DNA from: Orobanche coerulescens
Taxonomy: Eukaryota > Streptophyta > Magnoliopsida > Lamiales > Orobanchaceae
NCBI GenBank assembly: GCA_033398695.1
Contig: CM065802.1
Span: 142,958,096 to 143,022,095 of the forward strand
Length of the DNA stretch: 64,000 nucleotides
Reading direction: 5' to 3'
Below, piece after piece: positions 58,276 to 64,000 of the stretch. Position 1 is the stretch's first letter. Each line of letters begins with the position of its first letter. The position numbers were made by a program, and so were the translations under genes. The notes beneath the pieces are model-generated. The model had not been told where the DNA came from, searched no databases, and worked only from the letters and a program-made list of their open reading frames with translations.

Positions 58276-59463
58276 ATAGTGTTAACAAAGGCGGAGAGAA
58301 AGATGCATGGGTGACATCAACCCAGAAATCTTACTTAATTCAAAGGTAGTGTTCTTATTATTATTTTTTTTGCATTGTAAATAGTGAGTGAATACCAAAA
58401 GTACTGCTCTGCATTTGAAATATCTGCTAATTTCGAAAATGGTTTTTTATGTGCAAGAAAGTAGCCACCAATTGTTTTTGAAATTTTCAGGGTACGGATG
58501 GTCAGTAAAACCAAAATTAACAAGAAGAGAAAAAAGAAAAATTAGTCAAAAACTTGTAGAACTTACTGCAACATATCCACGACACGGCCACGATCCACAA
58601 GAAATTCCTGCAACTGCACCAGAACATGAACAAAATATTTACTATTGACCTAAAATAATTACTTCAGCAGCAAAGTACAGTACAAGCGTAAAAGAGCCAG
58701 GTCGATGCAACATCAATAGGCAAACAACTCTCTATAATTAAATACATTGACTCAAAAATCAATATCACATTATACGAATAATTCACAAGTAGATAGGGGA
58801 GAAGTTACCTTGGAATTTTCTTCTGCCTGATGTCTTAGGATCTTCAACTCTTGCATCACTTTTTACATAACCAATTCGTGGTCAGCAAGGGTATTCATTG
58901 CAGCCTTTTCCTTTTCTAAATTTTCATGCTCTGCAAATTTTAATTTGTTCACTGCTGCAGATAACCTCACCTTCAAAGATCGATGCATCTGCACGGAAAT
59001 TCAAAAACCATTGTTAACAAGCCAAGCCCAGTTGATATTCACTAGCTATATGCAACAAGAAACAACATAATAGTGTAATTTAGAACAAAATTGGTAGAGT
59101 TCAAGACCACCTCATCAAGAACAATAAGGGATTTGTTTCTTTCCTCTAACAGGGAGAGCATATGAGACTGAACGGGGATGGAAGTTATACAGTAAAATTG
59201 GGGAATGACTAGGGTTATAAGATTACTCGAACCAAGGAAAGATGTGTTCTCTAAGAAGGATTTAATTTGCTGGAGTTCAAGAGAGAGAATGAGAGGTATT
59301 TTGCAATCTGAAGATGTTGGCAGAGAAGAAAAAATTTGGGCAGATCGCGATTTGTAACCTAAAGATTTTTTTTCTTTTGCTTTTGATAGATCGGGTGTAA
59401 GCCTAGAAGAAAATATGAATGAAAGAGAAGAAAAAGGAAGAGAAGATAGGGTTTGCCAAAATG

Positions 59464-59471
59464 TATTTATA
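59464..59471 (-). promoter_or_regulatory. TATA box in D1, upstream of captured exons
   Basis: Minus-strand TATAAATA next to the right subterminal repeats; a pyrimidine-rich leader follows. It could start a transcript through all captured fragments. Confidence 0.45.
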
Positions 59472-59472
59472 C

Positions 59473-59699
59473 ATAAAACCGAAAAGTTTATGACTGCTCA
59501 AGATAGTCACAAATATTTGGATTTCTAACTGCTCAAGACAGTCAGAAGACTTGTGATAGTCATTAACAGTCACAAACATTTGGATTTATTACTATTTGGT
59601 CTTTGTGACTGTTATTGGCAGTCATAAAGTTGTGACTGTCATTGACAGTCACAAATCCAGTGAGTTTTAATGTCATAAAATCCTAATTTTGGTGTAGTG
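59473..59699. repeat. Right subterminal repeats of D1
   Basis: The same motif in both orientations (for example near 59491, 59535, 59550, 59603 and 59632) followed by the terminal inverted repeat. Confidence 0.85.
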
Positions 59700-60530
59700 T
59701 TTCACTTCATAAAAACACCGTCTGTGGACCTTGTCAGAAAGGCAAGCAAGTCAAGACGTCTCTGAAGATCAAATCATATCTTTCAACCCACAGGGTCCTG
59801 GACTTGCTGCATATGGATCTTTATGGACCTGTGGACCCTTTCAGCCTAGGAGGTAAGAAATATTGTATTGTCATTGTTGATGATTTTTGAAGGTACTCTT
59901 GGACCATCTTCTGAGAAAGAATAAAGGCACAACCATAAAGCTGTCGGAACACCTAAAAAGCTTTAAAATGAACAAGGGTGAGTATCGTATCTATTTGTTC
60001 CGATAGAGGCAGAAAATTTACAAATCGCTTCATAGAGCAATACTGTGCGGACAATGATATATAACATGAATACTCAGTATCCCACACTCCTCAACAAAAT
60101 GGTGTTGCCGAGCGAAAGAATAGGATGCTGAAGGAAGCAACAAAAAAAAATGTTAGCTGCAAGCAAGTTGCCACATCGTTTCTGGGGAGAACCAACAAAT
60201 ACAACATGATATACACAAAATTGCTGTATCATCAACAAGCACCACACCAAAACAGTATCAGAGGAATGGAATAATAAAACTCTAATGGTTGCGGATTTTT
60301 ATATTTTTGGATGCAGGTGTTACATTCTTAACAATGGGAAGGATCAATTCAAGACCTTCAATGAAGAGTCATATGAAGGTATCTTCATCGGATGTTCCTC
60401 TGTCAGCAAGGCATTTAAGATATTCAACAAAGCTAACACTAGAGGAGTCAGTTCATGTGGTCTTCGATGAACCCTATTGCAACTTAGATGAACCCCATTG
60501 TGACAATATAGGAATAGAAAACCTAATCTA
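59700..60530 (+). pseudogene. Integrase of C4
   Basis: Continues C4 after D1: CGPCQKGKQVKTSLKIK, LLHMDLYGPVDPFSLGGKKY, the core with SDRGRKFTN-like and GVAERKNRMLKEA blocks and the connector (FGCRCYILNNGKDQ). Several stops and shifts. Confidence 0.8.
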
Positions 60531-62405
60531 AGGCATCCAGAAGTTATCTCTTAATGGAATCCCATAGACTCAGGATGAACCTCTTGTAAATCTAGAGATT
60601 AATCTAGTCGAAATTGATGCTGTAGAAGCTGAAGCTAAAACTACAACTCAATAGGATACAGCAAGGGATGATGAACTAGAACCCGACAGAAGGTGGTTAA
60701 GAGATCACCCTCGGGAGTTAATAATTGGTGATATGGATTCTGGTGTGTCCACCAGAAAAAGAATACAGAGTACACAAGGAACTGTACGTGTGCACAAGAA
60801 GATACAAAATCCAGTTCTCAACAGTCTATATTCCCTATATGGAAATCCCAAGTTGAACTTAGGATACTTGCCATGTGCACTCTAGATGTATTCTTAGCAC
60901 AATCTGAACCAGTTTTGACCGATGAGGCTCTTACTAATTCTCACTGGATCACTTCTATGGAAGAAGAGCTCAATTGTTTGAGAGAAATAATGTTTGGTAC
61001 CTAGTCCCTAGACCAACCCATCAAACTGCCATAGGAACCAAATGGATATTTCAAAACAAAAAGGATGAAAATGGCCTTGTCATGAGGAACAAGTCTAGAT
61101 TAGTTGCCCAAGGCTACAGACAGGAAGGAAAAATACACTGTGATGAAACATTTGTGCCTGTAGCCAGAATAAAACACATTAGGATATTTCTAGCTTTTGT
61201 AGCTCATAAGAACTTTATCGTATATCGAATGGATGTAAAGAGTACATTTCTTAATCTAGACCTAGCCAAAAAAGTATAAGTTGAACAAACTCCAGGGTTT
61301 GCCAACACATAAGGAGGAGATCATGTATACAAGATAAGAAAAGCGTTGTATGGGCTTAAGCAAGCACTCAGGACATGGTATGAAACCCTGTCACTGTACC
61401 ACAACAATAATGGATTTGAGAAAGGTGTCGTGACAAAACCCTCTTTAAAATCTAGGAATGCGGTGATCTTCTTATGGTGCAAATCTATGTAGATTATTAT
61501 TTTTTGGTTCAACTAACCTTGATCTATGTCAAAAGTTCTCTCATCTCATACAAAGCAAATTTGAAATGAGTAAGATGGGAGAACTTAGCTATTTCTTAGG
61601 GTGGCGGATTAAACAACTTCCTGCTTGGATATTCATCAACAAGGAGAAATACAATAAGCATCTCCTCAACAAGTTTGGGATAAACACTTCAAAGTCGTCA
61701 TCCACCCCCATGATCACTTCCGCATTAATAAGTGCTGACAAAGCTTGAAGTCCAGTAGATCAATCACTCTACAAGAATATTATAGGCTCAGTACTATACC
61801 TAACAGCCAGCAGGACCGATATCCAATTTGCTGTAGAAGGGTGTGCTCGGTATCAGGTAGCACTAAAGACTCACACTTCACCGCAGCCAAACGAATTCTT
61901 AAGTATGTTAAAGGAACAATCAATGTCGGATTGTGGTATCCTAATGAAGGAGGATTAGATTTGGTGGGATAAAGTGACTCGACGAAGATTTTAAGTTGGA
62001 TAGGAAGAGTATGAGCGGGACCTGTCACTTTCTTGGACCTAGACTTGTGTCATGGTTCAGTAAGAAACAAATTGGCCAACTCGCTTTCTACATCTGAATC
62101 AGAATATTATGCTACTAGAATCTTCCGCATGCGAATTTTGTGGATACAGCAACAACTACAGGACTATGGCATAGAGGCAAGAGAAATTACAATCATGTGC
62201 GACAGCACAAGTGCAATTGAAATCACGCACAATCCTATATTGTACTCGAAGACCAAACACATTGATGTGAAGCATCATTTCATTAGGAAATATGTGGAAA
62301 ATAAAGATGTTCGGATCGAGAAAATTCATACAGACATTCAGTAGCGACATCTTTACAAAGCCTCTTAACACAACAAGGTTCTGTATGCTCCACCAGGAAT
62401 TGGGA
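60531..62405 (+). pseudogene. Linker, RT and RNase H of C4
   Basis: RT pieces in several frames: [50 protein letters not shown] near 61345; the catalytic YVDD block near 61480 is destroyed. RNase [37 protein letters not shown], ending near 62405. Confidence 0.8.
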
Positions 62406-62835
62406 ATGTTAAAACTTGATTAAACTCCCTGTAAGTTTTTAATTTCACTCATCAATTAAGGGAGAAGGCCGTAACACCCATGAATACAGTGTCCACTTTA
62501 ATTAATCGTACACTTAGAACTACAAATTATACCCTTACTGTAGGAAGACAAAGATACAATTACCTCTCAACAGATGACGCGTGCATTAATTTAGGGGGAA
62601 CACAGTAGGACCCGAGAATACAGTATTAATCATCAATTGCTTTAAGACTTGAATCCTGCATGTACCTTTTAAAGGAGAACGTTGTACTTTCGTGGATAAA
62701 ACACAAGAACTGTAGGATCTCGATTAATATTTTAAGCGTATCAAATTTCACACACTTAACCTTTTTCAAAACAGTTTTAGTCCACGTGCATCATATGAAT
62801 CTAAAACAATTTATCTTTCAATACTGAAACGACAT
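62406..62835 (+). other. Spacer after pol of C4
   Basis: No gene seen. Purine-rich tracts at 62456 (TTAAGGGAGAAGG) and 62591 (TTTAGGGGGAACA) resemble polypurine tracts, but no LTR follows either. Confidence 0.45.
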
Positions 62836-63662
62836 CCAGGGCCTGTCCTGACATTTGGTTGGCCTTAGGCGAAGTCTAATAAATAGGCCCTTTTATTTAA
62901 TTTAATATTCCAAATTAATTTTTAAAGCAAAATGGAGTAATGTTTAATGAGTCTCATTAAAATTTTGTGGCGCAAAATCCTCCCAAAGGGTAACACCATC
63001 AAGGAAATAGTACTCCATCCTAATTCATTGTAAGAAATAATGAAAAGTACAAACACTTGGATGATAAAACCAAACGAAGTGGATTAATAGAAACAAAACG
63101 ACAAAATCCTAACATGAGAACATGACAAGGCAACAACCAACCAATAAATAATCTTCCCTACCATTAGCATAGAATTAGAAACAAAACCACATATTCCTAA
63201 TTCCCTAGCATTAAAACGTCCCTGATTCCTAGTTTCTCATTTTCTCTTAATCCATTTTTTCTGTTTCTTTCAAAATAAAGGCATTAGAGGAATAAACACA
63301 ACTAAAGGCACAATTTAAGGTCATATAAACTACTAAACTTGCATATTATATAACTAATTGAATGGAATTGGTGGAAAGAGAAGAGAGTAACAAAATTAAT
63401 TTGGAGTTGCTGCCAAGTTGGAAAGTGGAAACAATCTTGCCCCACTTTAATCTTTAAATTACAAAATTGAAAAGTAGAAACAATCTTGCCCTTTCAATAT
63501 TGTTTTTCATAGAAAACACGCTAATCTTAAATGGGTAGGTATTTTTTTTTTCAGTTTTGGGCCATGTATTGAGTAGGAGTGGTAAAAATAAATTCTTTCG
63601 GGCCTCTTTTTGGGTTGGGCCCAGGACCGACGCACTGATGGCCTACCCTAAGGGCCGGCCCT
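62836..63662. mobile_element. hAT-like non-autonomous element
   Basis: Ends are inverted: AGGGCCTGTCCT (62838) and, on the other strand from 63662, AGGGCCGGCCCT. Flanking octamers AACGACAT (62828-62835) and AACGACAG (63663-63670) match at seven of eight, the hAT duplication length. Interior is AT-rich and non-coding. Confidence 0.6.
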
Positions 63663-64000
63663 AACGACAGCTGGACTTTAATCTCATGATTTTAAAATCT
63701 CAAACTGCCTAAATGTGCAATAGTGGAAGCTAAAATGTGTCAGATGTGGGACCGAGCATTAATTTTGAAAAATGATGGATTAGATGTACTAGTTACATCT
63801 GAATTCATTCTGTATGTTTATTCAAAAATGGTTCCCATCCCTTAAATCTGACCATTCGCTGTAACCTAGCCTTCATGCACACTATAAAAAGGCCAATATG
63901 CTGATCTACAGACTCTTTACGCTTTCTGCATATTAAACGAGCCTACAGCATGCAACTTATATATTTTAAGATCTTTCTGTCAAGCTCATTAAATCTTCTC
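63663..64000 (+). other. Continuation of C4 with a TATA-like box
   Basis: AT-rich, no gene up to the window end. CTATAAAAAGG at 63892-63902 is placed, relative to pol, much like the TATA-like site of C1 at 32385 that precedes its extra ORF, so a similar ORF may start just beyond 64000. Confidence 0.4.

Larger units (their letters stand above)
57410..59170 (-). pseudogene. Captured coiled-coil gene exons (CUE-protein-like)
   Basis: Exons near 59170-59111, 58988-58809, 58613-58567 and 57539-57410. They read LLEERNKSLIVLDE, then a coiled coil (SAAVNKLKFAEHENLEKEKA, with one stop), LQEFLVDRGRVVDML and GEIAVICDDVKLLKERFDEN. The phase is kept across the 1-kb intron between the last two. The sequence reminds me of the C-terminal part of plant CUE-domain proteins; that identification is tentative. 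The last intron holds two MITE-like insertions. Confidence 0.55.

Overview
The window is repeat-rich nuclear DNA of a flowering plant. This follows from LTR retrotransposons with tRNA-Met and tRNA-Asp primer sites, Athila- and Tat-type gypsy elements, a SIRE-like copia element, a CACTA transposon carrying plant kinase exons, and spliceosomal introns. I see no complete host gene. The species cannot be fixed from the sequence; a eudicot is likely. Short names used below: G1 and G2 (gypsy), T1 (Tat), C1 to C4 (copia), S1 and S2 (solo LTRs), D1 (CACTA).

Layout. 179-8709: G1, a complete gypsy-type element with 2.6-kb LTRs, a perfect GTGCG target duplication and only a gag gene. 8710-9849: DNA ending in a Helitron-like 3' terminus. 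9850-11130: part of a minus-strand LTR. 11309-12302 plus 37146-37231: probable solo copia LTR S1, split by C1. 12308-37140: C1, a SIRE-like copia element (duplication TGTAT) with gag-pol and a 3-kb extra coding region; its gag is split at 14847-27656 by G2, an Athila element (duplication CCATG). 37450-37687 and 43185-43875: one minus-strand copia relic (C2), split by T1 (37688-43018), a Tat-like element that has lost gag-pol but keeps an antisense, intron-containing gene. 43876-52758: C3, a copia element whose gag is split by S2 (46054-49722, duplication CCTGC). 52759-53660: inverted piece of the same copia family. 53661 to the window end: C4, a second copy, hit by a LINE fragment, by D1 (55579-59699, TTT duplication) and by a hAT-like element (62836-63662).

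The most interesting pattern is shared by several unrelated LTRs. Each has a cluster of one short, CpG-containing, palindromic motif just upstream of a TATA box, with a different motif per family (TTAGCGCACGCTAA, CCTATCGGCCGATAGG, CTTAACGTACGTAAG, CACGAGC inverted pairs, GGCGATCGCC). In most of them a splice donor lies about 100-185 bases after the TATA box, and in G1 and G2 a splice acceptor lies directly before the gag ATG, so gag may be made from a spliced mRNA lacking the primer site. In G2 the motif block is also repeated before pol and before the Athila ORF, the latter with its own TATA-like box and a 5' intron.

Ages by eye: G2 LTRs differ at roughly 1% of positions, G1 LTRs a little more, C1 LTRs several percent, in line with the nesting. 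No rRNA, tRNA or CRISPR was seen.
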